A stretch of 64,000 nt of DNA from Sporosarcina luteola (GTDB lineage: Bacteria > Bacillota > Bacilli > Bacillales_A > Planococcaceae): positions 62,001 to 126,000 of the forward strand of contig JACHLS010000013.1 in assembly GCA_014204635.1 (NCBI GenBank), in the 5' to 3' direction. The position numbers and the translations under genes were made by a program. This document shows, piece by piece, positions 25,175-33,870 of the stretch. Within the stretch, counting starts at the first letter, position 1, and every line of letters starts with the position of its first letter. Under the pieces are notes generated by a model. It did not search any database and was not told the origin of the DNA. It saw nothing but the letters and a program-made list of their open reading frames with translations.

Positions 25175-25987
25175 TTATTCTTTATATGTTTCATTGCAAT
25201 ACGCAATAATATAAACCATTAACTGCAATACATCCTCAATCTTCTGCTTCTTCGATTTATAAAATCCGGTTCCTTCCCCTTCTCGCATGCTAATGACTTC
25301 ATGAATAAGGGGATGCCATCTTTCTGGAACATGATCGAGAGCGTATGTACATACTTCGGCTTTTGAAGTGACAGCTTGTTCTTGCAAGGTATAGAATGCA
25401 CGCAACACACCTGGAACAGACCAAAGCATTTCCTGCCGTATCAGTTGATTTGGCAAGAAAACCGCAATTCGTTTATATTTCCTTAACGTATTGATTCGTC
25501 CTGCCCAATAGATATTCATATTACGAAGGACAATGGAAGTCAAATCACTATTTTGTACTTCTATATGAAATGAGGATATATCTGGGCCTATCACGCGGAT
25601 TCCTTTGTTTTTCATCATCCACCATGTAACTGGGTTCATCTCATGTTTGCTGCGCTTGGCTTTACCCCCATTGACATAAATACATTCACTCACATCGTTC
25701 CAATTCCGACCGGCTTCTTTTGCAAGAAGGTAACTACCGTCCAACTCTATTTTTTGTTTTTGCTTTACTTCTTGGTGGATGAGTGTAATAGCTTGCATCT
25801 CTGCATCACCCAATGACCTGTTGACCATCGCCATGAAGTCAATATCACTGGAACCCTCTTGATACGCTCCCAATGCAACCGAGCCATGTACATACAGACC
25901 TTCCAACGTTTCAGGCAAGTGCTGCTGGCATAAAGAGACATAGTCATTCAAAACATGTTGGACTGACTCTGGTATTCGTGAATCCAT
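25175..25987 (-). CDS. Nucleotidyltransferase, aminoglycoside adenylyltransferase-like
   Basis: The 270-residue protein has the nucleotidyltransferase motif HGSVALGAYQEGSSDIDFM (about 34-52, metal ligands Asp48 and Asp50) and the helical C-terminal domain of the DUF4111/ANT(3'')-ANT(9) group. Members with proven activity adenylylate streptomycin or spectinomycin. Similarity is partial, so resistance should not be assumed. The ATG at 25987 follows GGGAGGGG. Single gene. Confidence 0.82.
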   Translation of the reverse strand: MDSRIPESVQHVLNDYVSLCQQHLPETLEGLYVHGSVALGAYQEGSSDIDFMAMVNRSLGDAEMQAITLIHQEVKQKQKIELDGSYLLAKEAGRNWNDVSECIYVNGGKAKRSKHEMNPVTWWMMKNKGIRVIGPDISSFHIEVQNSDLTSIVLRNMNIYWAGRINTLRKYKRIAVFLPNQLIRQEMLWSVPGVLRAFYTLQEQAVTSKAEVCTYALDHVPERWHPLIHEVISMREGEGTGFYKSKKQKIEDVLQLMVYIIAYCNETYKE

Positions 25988-26024
25988 ATGATTGTTTCCC
26001 CTCCCATAACTAAAGACAACCTAT

Positions 26025-26282
26025 CTATTGAATGGAACCTGATAAAGTTATGAAAGGTTCCTTATCCTCTAAATAATATTCCGATAATTTGTTATCATGG
26101 ACATCCCTTATTTTCCAAGCAGATAGAAATAGTTCAACATATTTAGCTAATACAGTGAGGAGGTGCTGCAACTCCTTTGCCTTCTCGGCGTGAAAGAACG
26201 TCCATCCCGTTGCTCGAGAGTCAAAGGCTATTCCATTCCTTGCACTAGTATTCACTTGATATGAATAGTATCTGCATGACAA
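26025..26282 (-). CDS. Uncertain small open reading frame, hypothetical
   Basis: An 85-codon frame with plausible composition in its second half (AEKAKELQHLLTVLAKYVELF, then LSEYYLEDKEPF) but without a ribosome binding site at its first ATG. It could be the end of a decayed gene. No family recognised. Confidence 0.3.
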   Translation of the reverse strand: MSCRYYSYQVNTSARNGIAFDSRATGWTFFHAEKAKELQHLLTVLAKYVELFLSAWKIRDVHDNKLSEYYLEDKEPFITLSGSIQ

Positions 26283-26304
26283 TGGAACGCAAATTTATTA
26301 AAGA

Positions 26305-26336
26305 AAGCCACCTGCCTGCTGCTAGGTAGGTGGCTT
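26305..26336 (-). terminator. Terminator of the B6 kinase gene
   Basis: AGCCACCTGCCT (26306-26317) pairs with AGGTAGGTGGCT (26324-26335). The T-rich side (CTTTCTTTAAT) is on the minus strand, placing it after the kinase gene ending at 26359. Confidence 0.75.
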
Positions 26337-26358
26337 GTTCAGACTTCGGATAAAATGA

Positions 26359-27204
26359 TTAGAGCAACATTCGTAAATAGGTCTCGAAATTCACGCCTGC
26401 CACAGTTGGAATCTGTTGCTCCGCTGTCGATTTGATGGCAGCAGCTAAAAACGTTTCTGCCAGCTCCATGGCCTCTTCGGCAGTTTGACCGCGCATCATT
26501 CCGCCCATGATGACAGATGCAAACAAATCCCCCGTCCCCGAATAGCTTTTGCCGTTATATTCGCGAAGAGTGTAATAGGAATGTGATCCGTCGATATACA
26601 TATTGCCAACGTGCTTAGTGTCCAAATTGACGGGCGGATTCAAGCCGGTTATAATAACTTTCGCGTTTGTTGCGGACTGCAGTTGCCGGCCCGCTTCCTC
26701 CAATGCGAGGAAATAATCTTCATCTGCCTGATAAGTTTGCAGTTTGTCATACGACAACCCCGTTAGCAAACAGCACTCCGTTACGTTAGGCGTAATCAGA
26801 TCTGCACGCTTCACAAGTTCCTTCATATAACCAATCAGCACATCAGTAAAAACATCATACATCGCTCCCCGATCGCCCATCACCGGGTCGACAAGCAGTG
26901 TCGTCCCCTCTTTATAAAAAGTATGTAAAAACGAAAAGATATTTTCAATTTGCTCCTTTCCTGTCACGAAACCCGTATGGATTCCGTCAAAAACAGTATC
27001 CAACTTGCTCCACTCGTCAATAAAATGATTCATCTTTGACGTTAAATCCTCACAATAATAGCTAGGATACTCTGTCTGTGACGTCAAAATGGCAGTCGGC
27101 AATGGCACTGCCTGAACTCCCATGACAGATAAGACCGGGATGGCCGCTGTGAGCGAGCATTTCCCGAAGGATGACATATCTTGGATGACAGCAACTTTTT
27201 TCAT
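26359..27204 (-). CDS. Pyridoxamine/pyridoxal kinase (PfkB-ribokinase superfamily)
   Basis: The 281-residue kinase phosphorylates vitamin B6 vitamers at the 5' position. It begins MKKVAVIQDMSSFGKCSLTAA and has VMGDRG in the centre, DLITPNVTECCLLTG and the C-terminal GTGDLFASVIMGGM, with the conserved Asp base in GTGD. The ATG at 27204 is behind AGGTGGG; a longer frame to 27354 adds a spurious hydrophobic stretch. It is divergent from an ECF transporter S component (27408), which supports a B6 salvage role for both. Confidence 0.9.
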   Translation of the reverse strand: MKKVAVIQDMSSFGKCSLTAAIPVLSVMGVQAVPLPTAILTSQTEYPSYYCEDLTSKMNHFIDEWSKLDTVFDGIHTGFVTGKEQIENIFSFLHTFYKEGTTLLVDPVMGDRGAMYDVFTDVLIGYMKELVKRADLITPNVTECCLLTGLSYDKLQTYQADEDYFLALEEAGRQLQSATNAKVIITGLNPPVNLDTKHVGNMYIDGSHSYYTLREYNGKSYSGTGDLFASVIMGGMMRGQTAEEAMELAETFLAAAIKSTAEQQIPTVAGVNFETYLRMLL

Positions 27205-27407
27205 TAGATTCCCACCTGACTCTTTGGTACTTCCCTTCCCACCATCGTACCACAAGATCAGAAAAGCCAGAATGCAGAGAACGACATTTGCCTCCACCAT
27301 TTTTCTGACCACTATTACTTTCATCAAACTGGCACTTTTGTAACGGTCAGACATTCAGTAAAATAAAAACTAATCAAAATTCCATAAAGTGAGGAAATGG
27401 ATTCGAT

Positions 27408-27965
27408 ATGCAAACTATACAACGCCACACACCAACAAAACCAAGTATAAAAACGTTTGATTTAGTACTTACAGCCATTTTGTCGACGCTTGTCCTAGTG
27501 TCAACAGCATTTATCAACATCAAACTGCCGATCGGTCAGGGCGGCTTGATCCATTTGGGGACTGCTGCACTTTTCATTGTTGCCATTTTATTCGGTCCAA
27601 AAAAAGGAGCGTTGGCTGGAGCAATCGGGATGGGCTTGTTCGATATTTTTGGCGGCTGGATCATCTGGGCGCCAACGACTATAATCGCCCGTGCCTTGCA
27701 AGGCTATATCGTCGGGAAGATTGCTTGGTCGAAAGGTCACCGGGGAGATCATGTTAGACTGAACATCTTAGCTGCCCTCATATCCACGCCAGTCATGCTG
27801 GCCGTGTATTATATTGGTCAAGCTATTATGTATAAAAACTGGGTGGCACCACTGGCATCCGTCCCGGGTGACATCATTCAAAGCGCTGTCGGTTTGCTGA
27901 TTGCCATACCGCTTTGCCTTGCATTGAGTAAAACACCATTTTTCCGGAAGAAATTTTTAAAATAG
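27408..27965 (+). CDS. ECF transporter S component, probable vitamin B6 precursor uptake
   Basis: The 185-residue protein has six membrane segments of the ECF S-component type, with LPIGQGGLIHLGTAALFIVAILFGPKKGALAGAIGMGLFD patterns split over the first three (here seen from about 45 to 90). Such proteins bind a vitamin and work with a shared EcfAA'T module encoded elsewhere. The divergent B6 kinase gene makes pyridoxine or a related vitamer the most likely substrate; this is inference from context. Confidence 0.85.
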   Translation: MQTIQRHTPTKPSIKTFDLVLTAILSTLVLVSTAFINIKLPIGQGGLIHLGTAALFIVAILFGPKKGALAGAIGMGLFDIFGGWIIWAPTTIIARALQGYIVGKIAWSKGHRGDHVRLNILAALISTPVMLAVYYIGQAIMYKNWVAPLASVPGDIIQSAVGLLIAIPLCLALSKTPFFRKKFLK

Positions 27966-28282
27966 ACAACGAGATAAGACTGATTTAGAAGAGCCCTACA
28001 AACAAGAAAAGGTATGGAAATCAAAATGATTTTCATTTAAAGTAGCTTTTTCCTTCTTTTTCAGTTCGTTCGTTTGGTTATTAAAAGGGCGTGGTATTGC
28101 GGTTTGAAATATGTATTGTTTGCTGTACATTTCTGGGGTCGTCCATTTTCGTGATTTTATGTGAGGTTGCATTTTAAAGCGACCACATTTAAATGATAAA
28201 AAATGTGATTCTCTGAAAAAGAACTACATTGTACTGAAATCCTTCTATAAGATATCCTGGGCCAGTCAATTAAATTAAATTG
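27966..28282. other. Intergenic region, nothing clear
   Basis: No gene is supported. A Fur-like sequence (TGAAAATCATTTTGA on the minus strand, 28021-28035) matches the Fur consensus at 12 of 15 positions, but no iron gene is adjacent. Confidence 0.4.
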
Positions 28283-28312
28283 AAAAGAGGAGGCAAACGC
28301 CCCCTCTTTTAA
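28283..28312. terminator. Bidirectional terminator
   Basis: A 12-bp stem with one mismatch (28283-28294 with 28299-28310, 4-nt loop) is flanked by AAAA and TTTT. Confidence 0.8.
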
Positions 28313-28361
28313 TCAATTATTTTAATTCTCTTTGCAATCATGAGTTCAGCTACTTTATTCC

Positions 28362-28950
28362 TCAAGATACAGCCCCTGTTCCTGAACAATAGAATTCCAT
28401 CGAGAAATCATAGGTTTTAGACGAACCGTTTTTCCTATACGTTCCACTCATACTTACATCCATAGTTTCACCCGCATCAAGAATTTTCCCGTTGTATGCA
28501 CTTGAGTCCATGTTCCTCTAGCATCGCTTGCTTTAGAGACATTGATCTGATACCTGCAAAACCCATTCTTCCAAGAAAATGATCAATATTGAAAGTACCT
28601 TTTACGTTTATTGTTCTGGTACTATTAGCGAATGAAATGTTGACTTTCCTAGTAGCAGTTCCTATAGCGAAGGGCATTATGGCGCCTGAGGTCTAAGGTT
28701 CCACTAGAACGCTGAAAGTAGCTAAATCAATTACAAATTCTTTGTAATCTTCAGGAGCCATAAAGTACTCATCTTTAAAAGTTGCCAGTGAATCTATAGA
28801 AATTTCTGAATTTGGATACTGTAAATTTTCCTCTTCAACTATTTTTACATATTGCTCATACAACTCTTCTTTTTTCTCTTGTGTTAGCCCTAGTTCTTCG
28901 GCTGAAGTTAACTTCCCACCAAAAATAGTCATTACAAAAATAAGTCTCAT
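28362..28950 (-). pseudogene. Secreted hypothetical protein, multiply frameshifted
   Basis: Pieces in different frames join into one protein of a Bacillus family of small secreted proteins. The N-terminal piece (28950-28693) reads SAEELGLTQEKKEELYEQY and APEDYKEFVIDLA. The next reads RKVNISFANSTRTINVKGTF and GRMGFAGI. Then come ARGTWTQVHTTG and, in yet another frame, ILDAGETMDVSMSGTY to EFYCSGTGAVS with a stop at 28362. At least three frame changes are needed, so the gene is dead. Confidence 0.72.
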
Positions 28951-28968
28951 TAAACTAAAACCAGCTTT

Positions 28969-29565
28969 TTAAATTTTTCTCACTGCTACCGCTCCTTTTG
29001 GGATATTTGATGTGAATTCTCCTTGCCCTAAAGGGGCCTCCGCAATTGCAACGCCCTGCGTCTTTAGATTATTGTCGTCACGGAGCGAATGGATATCAAT
29101 GTTGTGGAATCCATGAATCCTCCCTCGATCAACACCGCAGGCATAGAGCTTTCACGGAGCATGTGGAAATTTGCTGTCTTCACTCCCCGATCACGTAACC
29201 CCATTGCCGTTACGATACCCGGATGGATAAGAGCAGCAATATCTTTGGCCGCTTTGGAGGCTGGGATACACTTAAGTCTCTGCCCCTCCCCCGCTATGCC
29301 ACTTACCAGTCAAAGCATTATGGTGAATAGATACGAGCGCATCAGCTCCCCACTTGTTGGCCTTGTCGGTCCGTGTTTTAAGGGGTACGTCTGTTTTCCC
29401 TGTTGGATCATCGAGCCGAAGAATCTGCACGCCCTCATATTGTTGCAACGCAGTCGCACAAGCCAACAAGACATTGTTATTAAAAGACCATTCGCGCTCG
29501 TCATCTGGCGACCGTTTACCAGGTGTGTTGATGCCATGCCCGGCGTCTAAAGCGATTTTGACCAT
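28969..29565 (-). pseudogene. Phage-type N-acetylmuramoyl-L-alanine amidase, inactivated
   Basis: The Amidase_3 domain starts at ATG 29565 behind AAGGGAG: KIALDAGHGINTPGKRSPD (zinc His), WSFNN (Glu region) and ALVSIHHNAL. After GGGAET there is a TAA where a tyrosine codon is expected (ETxVYPS). A frameshift follows, then GLRDRGVKTANFHMLRESSM and AVLIEGGFMD in another frame, and a third frame to the stop near 28969. The gene is thus broken in at least three places. It would have been a prophage endolysin or sporulation-type lysin. Confidence 0.85.
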
Positions 29566-29703
29566 TATAACAACTCCCTTGTCATATTTTGTGAGGCTAT
29601 ATTGCTCTATGATTTTGTTAAGTTTGACCGGATAGTTGATATACGTCGCATAGCCGGCTGTTTTGACGGCTGCAGTAGCCAACTTGTAATGTATGTTGTA
29701 CAA
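29566..29703 (-). pseudogene. C-terminal fragment of a phage-type glucosaminidase
   Basis: Upstream and in frame with the amidase the sequence reads LATAAVKTAGYATYINYPVKL and then IIEQYSLTKYDK. This resembles the C-terminal end of endo-beta-N-acetylglucosaminidase domains of phage lysins. The remainder of that domain is missing; it is cut off next to the repressor promoter. Confidence 0.6.
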
Positions 29704-29715
29704 TATCCTTGTACA
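29696..29715 (+). promoter_or_regulatory. Repeated TTGTACA motif before the XRE repressor gene
   Basis: TTGTACA occurs at 29696-29702 and again at 29709-29715, 13 bp apart, just upstream of the repressor start. Each is nearly self-complementary (TGTACA). A likely operator of the phage-type repressor. Confidence 0.45.
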
Positions 29716-29737
29716 TGTTGGTATTAGGGGAATTGTA

Positions 29738-30163
29738 ATGTTATCCCAGAGATTAAAATCTGCTCATAAAAGATTGAAATTGACTCAAGAGGATCTGGCC
29801 GCAAAAGTTAATACTACAAAAAGCACAATTAGCAACTACGAAAATGGATACAGTACCCCTTTAAACAAAATGTTGGTACTTTTATCAAATACTCTTGATG
29901 TTTCAACTGACTATCTTTTAGGCAAGTCGGAAAGTTTAAGTACTCCCAATGTTGTAAAGGTCGCATGACAAGAAATAAATTTGTCTCCGGAAGAAATACT
30001 ATTATTTAACGAGCTAAAAAAACATCCGATTATGCTTCATGACTTAGCAACAAACCCAGAACAAAAAGTGAAACAATTGATCAAGGTATACAAAATGCAA
30101 AAAATGTTTTTGGATGACGAGGAAGAGGAATATGGCGATGGATTTGGCGAGTTAGAGGACTAG
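29738..30163 (+). pseudogene. Phage-type XRE repressor with an in-frame TGA
   Basis: The first 76 codons give an XRE helix-turn-helix protein (RLKLTQEDLAAKVNTTKSTI, DVSTDYLLGKSE). A TGA at 29966-29968 interrupts; the same frame then continues QEINLSPEEILLFNELKKHP to EEYGDGFGELED, a typical acidic C-terminus of this repressor family. One base change would restore a 141-residue protein. The truncated 76-residue form may still bind DNA. The start ATG at 29738 has AGGGGAA upstream. Confidence 0.82.
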
Positions 30164-30303
30164 CATATTTTTTTACCTTCAATTAAGTAAATTTATGAAA
30201 TAAGAAATTATAACCAAAAGACTCGCGGTTCCTGCCGCGTTTCATTTTAGACAAACAATAGGTATATTTACACAATCAATTTAACCTAGAAATTAAGGCC
30301 GTG

Positions 30304-30910
30304 ATGTTTTTGCAACTACGACACCAACACACTGATTTACTGGGAAGAGCGTGCCGATAAGGTACTCTCCCATTTTTTATATACATACCCGGATGATATT
30401 AACATCTACGACATTTGTTGGCGATATGGAATCCGGATATTGCCACTCGACCGCCCCTTCTTGGATCATTATGAAATTGCACCAGCTGTGGGATTGAAAG
30501 CCTTCTCTATTCCCGGCAATAAGGGTGGTCGTCGAGGATTCATTTTCATCAAGGAGGGATTGAATAAAATTGAAAAGAAGCTGCTCATTGCAGAGGAGTT
30601 TTGTCATCTATATTCACACTACTCCCCTCAGTTGAGTGTAGACAAGTATGTTTTGGCCAAGAATGAGCAGCAGGCTAAGCGGATGTCCGCTTACTTGTTA
30701 ATGCCACAACGGTTCATGGGACAAGTATATGCCGACTCGTTAGACGACGCTGTGCTGATCAGTAACATAGCAGAATACTTTTTGGTGACTGAAGATTTTG
30801 CGCATTATCGGCTGGAGTTGATTTTTCACCATAAGGTCGATGCACTAACTAGTTTACATGGAAAGCTAGCCTCATTTAGTGTTCATCGTATAAAAATATT
30901 TTTATTTTAG
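30304..30910 (+). pseudogene. ImmA/IrrE-family metallopeptidase, frameshifted near the start
   Basis: From about 30326 one frame reads NTLIYWEERADKVLSHFLYT and continues as an ImmA-like protein (AEEFCHLYSHYS, AKRMSAYLLMP, EYFLVTEDFAHYRLEL). No start codon fits this frame. The ATG at 30304 fits only if one T is removed from the T5 run at 30307-30311, giving MFCNYDTNTLIYW. In the zinc site the first His of HExxH is replaced (EEFCH), so even the repaired enzyme would be atypical. ImmA proteases cleave XRE repressors of integrative elements. Confidence 0.75.
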
Positions 30911-30921
30911 GGGGTGGGACT

Positions 30922-31731
30922 ATTAATTCACAATTAATTGGAGGATTACAAGTTATCCTCTTCATTATTGGTTTTATTGCAACAATTGGAGGATATATTT
31001 TTACATTTATTAATTCCCGATTAATTGAACGTAAAATTCTAAGAGTAGAAATACAAATCTTGTACAATATTTTAGGATTTATACTATTTGTAATTTTCAT
31101 ACCTCTAATGTTTACCCTAATGTTGCATGGGCAATTCCCTAATTTATTTATAAATCATAGTATTTTACTAAAGGTATTCGTTATAGCAGGTATTATACAA
31201 TTAATTAATCTAGTAACGTTAATTTTTATATTGGTACCATATAAGGAAAACAAATTAAGTAGAAAGATAACGCATAATCAAAAAGCAATTATGTTGATGG
31301 GTGCCGTAACTTTATTAATTAGTGCTTTGAGTTCTGTAATTTTTATATCTTTTGCTATTGAGGGATACTATTCAGCTCCTAATGAACAAGCTAAGTTTAC
31401 TACAATAGGTACTATGTTCATGTTCTACTTAGTAATATTTATACCTAATTATTACTTGTTCAGTAGAAGAATTCGTTCAAAGGTACTTGTTGAAGTTCAT
31501 TTAATTGATGGGAGTATTTTGTCATCACTAATTCTGTCTCATAAAACATTTGGTAAAAATATTTTTCTTTATGACGCTGAAAAGGATGGCAGAAACAATA
31601 TTGTGATTATTCCTAAGGAACAAATCAAGTTTATTATAAGCTTGGAGTTTTTAGACAGGAATACAACTTCTCTTCCAGAATCTGAACTTAAATCTTTCAG
31701 CAGAAAAGTTATTAAATATCCAAAAAAGTAG
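30922..31731 (+). CDS. AT-rich membrane protein of unknown function
   Basis: The frame is open from 30880. No ATG, GTG or TTG occurs before TTG 31060, but a strong AGGGGGTGG lies at 30909-30917 and an ATT at 30922 is suitably spaced; the hydrophobic helix QVILFIIGFIATIGGYIFTF lies between. I therefore place the start at 30922 (269 residues), with 31060 as the conservative alternative (223 residues). The protein has four to five membrane helices and a cytosolic C-terminal domain of about 90 residues (VLVEVHLIDGSILSSLIL). No family recognised. It forms a pair with the next gene. Confidence 0.6.
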   Translation: MNSQLIGGLQVILFIIGFIATIGGYIFTFINSRLIERKILRVEIQILYNILGFILFVIFIPLMFTLMLHGQFPNLFINHSILLKVFVIAGIIQLINLVTLIFILVPYKENKLSRKITHNQKAIMLMGAVTLLISALSSVIFISFAIEGYYSAPNEQAKFTTIGTMFMFYLVIFIPNYYLFSRRIRSKVLVEVHLIDGSILSSLILSHKTFGKNIFLYDAEKDGRNNIVIIPKEQIKFIISLEFLDRNTTSLPESELKSFSRKVIKYPKK

Positions 31732-31767
31732 TTATCGAAGCATTTTATAAAAAGAGGAGGAAATAAA

Positions 31768-32283
31768 ATGAAAGAAATTATTTATTTGGATATTGACTTG
31801 ATGAATTCAATGTTGGCACAACTCGATGAGGGGTTGATTAACAGCTATTCTCTTGAACAACATTCCCAAGAAACAGACAATGAATTATCAGAGAGCACAC
31901 GGGGAAAAAAAGCAGGATTATCCGGAGAGGTAAACGTAGGTACAGGAGCCCTTACTGGAGGAACATTATCCTTTGGAGCAAATTTAGGCAATGAAGGAAC
32001 TGAGAGGCAAGCCTATTCAAAATCCATCTTGGAGGGTCAAAATCATATTTTAAATAAGGCTTTTCACGATTATGCTTTAGAAGTTTTAATAGCAAAGTTG
32101 GAAGAAGAGGTTCTTCTGGTTACTGAACAAGATTGCGCGGAGGGAGACTTGTATTTAAGTGAATCGACATATCGCTTCTATGACTTTGGATTAATTAGCA
32201 AGGCCAAAAATTCAGAGTTAATGCAAAAGCTTCTGTTCGATGATATCCAGGGAAGAGTTAGCGCGGGGATTACTATAGAGTAA
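31768..32283 (+). CDS. DUF6414-like protein, possibly shortened
   Basis: A 171-residue protein starting MKEIIYLDIDLMNSMLAQLDEG, then a polar linker and a glycine-rich stretch (GEVNVGTGALTGGTLSFGAN). This resembles the DUF6414 group of uncharacterised bacterial proteins as I remember it, which are usually longer, so the C-terminal part may be missing; I cannot verify this. The start has AGAGGAGG at the right distance. It lies 36 bases after the membrane protein gene and shares its low G+C content. Confidence 0.6.
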   Translation: MKEIIYLDIDLMNSMLAQLDEGLINSYSLEQHSQETDNELSESTRGKKAGLSGEVNVGTGALTGGTLSFGANLGNEGTERQAYSKSILEGQNHILNKAFHDYALEVLIAKLEEEVLLVTEQDCAEGDLYLSESTYRFYDFGLISKAKNSELMQKLLFDDIQGRVSAGITIE

Positions 32284-32430
32284 TTCTATTCGTTCAAATG
32301 GAAGACATTTTACAACAGAACAAGCGTCCACTTACTCTTTCATTCATAGACTCTATATTGAGAACATGATAGGCTTATCAATTACACACACTCTTTTTAA
32401 TGTACCAACTACAGAAATGGAGGTCCCAAA

Positions 32431-32716
32431 ATGAAAATTATTCTTGAGGCCATCCTTGTTGCATTAACACTCCATGCGATCTACTTTATCGGCATCCTGT
32501 TGTTCGGATGGTTTCTGACACAACAATATACCCCCAACATAGAAACCAGTTGGAACCATGTGGAGGGCATGAACAATCAAGTGGTCTTTGGAACAATGGC
32601 GTCTCCCCCTTTTCCTCTTGTTTAGTTTTCTAGGTGTTGTGCTTCTTTACGGCTTGTCCCGGTTTGCGCACAACCGAACGAAGCGGTCAGGAGATAAAGA
32701 ATGGCCGACCAAATAG
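32431..32716 (+). pseudogene. Small membrane protein, frameshifted in a C5 run
   Basis: From ATG 32431 (preceded by AAATGGAGG) the product has a first membrane helix and WNHVEGMNNQVVFGTMASP, then ends early after a run of five C (32605-32609). With four C the frame continues LFLLFSFLGVVLLYGLSRFA and ends NRTKRSGDKEWPTK at 32716, giving a two-helix protein of about 95 residues. The extended part is plainly protein-like. No family recognised. Confidence 0.7.
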
Positions 32717-32746
32717 GGAAACCTTGGTTTCATTTGGTTTCCCTCG
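32715..32746 (+). terminator. Hairpin after the small membrane protein
   Basis: AGGGAAACC (32715-32723) pairs with GGTTTCCCT (32737-32745) directly after the restored stop codon. No long T tract. Confidence 0.55.
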
Positions 32747-32931
32747 TATCAAACGAAATCACTCCTGCACTGCTCGTCTACCCCTATTTCATACACTTAG
32801 TCATTTTCCTTCTTTGCTGTTCGAATAAAGGCCAATGAATCAGAGCTTAAAGGAGTCTACTTCTACGAGGACTTAGCTTGAGAGATGGAATACGGAAGTT
32901 TCGTTATTACTAAGAAAAACGTTTCCCCAAA

Positions 32932-32965
32932 AAGCCTCCTATCCACTCTGGATAAGAAGCTTGTT
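32932..32965 (-). terminator. Terminator of the Lgt-like gene
   Basis: On the minus strand a stem of about 14 bp with one bulge or mismatch, ending in GGCTTTTT, follows the gene whose stop is at 32981. Confidence 0.75.
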
Positions 32966-32980
32966 CTTTCTATCGTCTCG

Positions 32981-33751
32981 TCATGCATTCTTCCCCATCC
33001 ATTGTTTCTGGCATTTTTGCAAGACCAGAATCAGGCTGGCTGCTAAAACAATTAGAAGAGCGATAAATTGGGAGGTCGACAAGATTCCCACTTCTCCTCG
33101 AATGATATCCCCTCTGAAAAACTCGATAATAAATCTTCCCGTACTGTAGAGAATCAGATACGAACAGGCAACTATCCCGACCTTGTCCGTGCGCTTGGCT
33201 ACAAAAAGCAACAGAACACAGACCCCAAAGCTGAACACGCTCTCCATTATTTGCGTAGGCACTAAAGCAATCCCATTCGGCGCGATGTCCGAGTGATGAA
33301 AAGTAATCCCGAACCAACTGTTTGTTTCTGCTCCATAACAACAGCCTGCGAGAAGACAGCCGATTCTTCCGAACCCTTGGGCCAAAGCAATGGATGGCGC
33401 AAATAGATCCAAATGCTGGAGGAAAGGAAGCTGATGGATCTTGCAATACAACAAGCCTGTCAAGATTCCTCCGATGATACCTCCATAGACGACATATCCT
33501 TCTCCAATGTTCAGAAGAATGCCTGGATTGCTAAATATTTCCGGCAATTGCGTGAGCCAATATAACAGTTTTGCTCCAAAGAATCCACCGAGGAGGCCCC
33601 ATAATGTCAATGAGGAAATATGCTTCAAGTCAAATTGATGTTTCTCGGCTCGGTACACGAGGAGCTGATATGCCAGAAATATTCCGATAGCGATCATTAA
33701 TCCATATCCATACAAGGTTATGGGTCCAATCGTAATAAGTTCGTTGTACAA
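32981..33751 (-). CDS. Prolipoprotein diacylglyceryl transferase family protein (Lgt paralogue)
   Basis: The 256-residue polytopic membrane protein aligns with Lgt over its length: LYGYGLMIAIGIFLAY, YGGIIGGILTG and the C-terminal STGRFIIEFFRGD. The Lgt signature GRxGNFxNxExxG is replaced by GRIGCLLAGCCYG. This Cys-rich form defines a paralogous group, so lipoprotein modification is possible but not certain. The start is ATG or TTG near 33751 with AGGAGGAAA upstream. Single gene with its own terminator. Confidence 0.85.
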   Translation of the reverse strand: MYNELITIGPITLYGYGLMIAIGIFLAYQLLVYRAEKHQFDLKHISSLTLWGLLGGFFGAKLLYWLTQLPEIFSNPGILLNIGEGYVVYGGIIGGILTGLLYCKIHQLPFLQHLDLFAPSIALAQGFGRIGCLLAGCCYGAETNSWFGITFHHSDIAPNGIALVPTQIMESVFSFGVCVLLLFVAKRTDKVGIVACSYLILYSTGRFIIEFFRGDIIRGEVGILSTSQFIALLIVLAASLILVLQKCQKQWMGKNA

Positions 33752-33870
33752 GTGCTTTCCTCCTAAAACATATGTAAAATGGGCTTGGTTGCTACATACT
33801 ACCTACCATACCCTACCCTTACTGCTGCATCAACCATTTCCATTCCATCTTAATAACCCCTCATGACGAT

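Noticed and set aside
25175..25987. Streptomycin/spectinomycin resistance gene
   Set aside because: Only the general nucleotidyltransferase and helical C-terminal pattern is visible; a specific resistance call is not justified.
26359..27354. B6 kinase with a 50-residue hydrophobic N-terminal extension
   Set aside because: The extension is intergenic sequence read in frame; a ribosome binding site and the normal family start are at 27204.
28021..28035. Fur-like box
   Set aside because: Only 12 of 15 positions match and no iron-related gene is next to it, unlike the perfect box at 40110.
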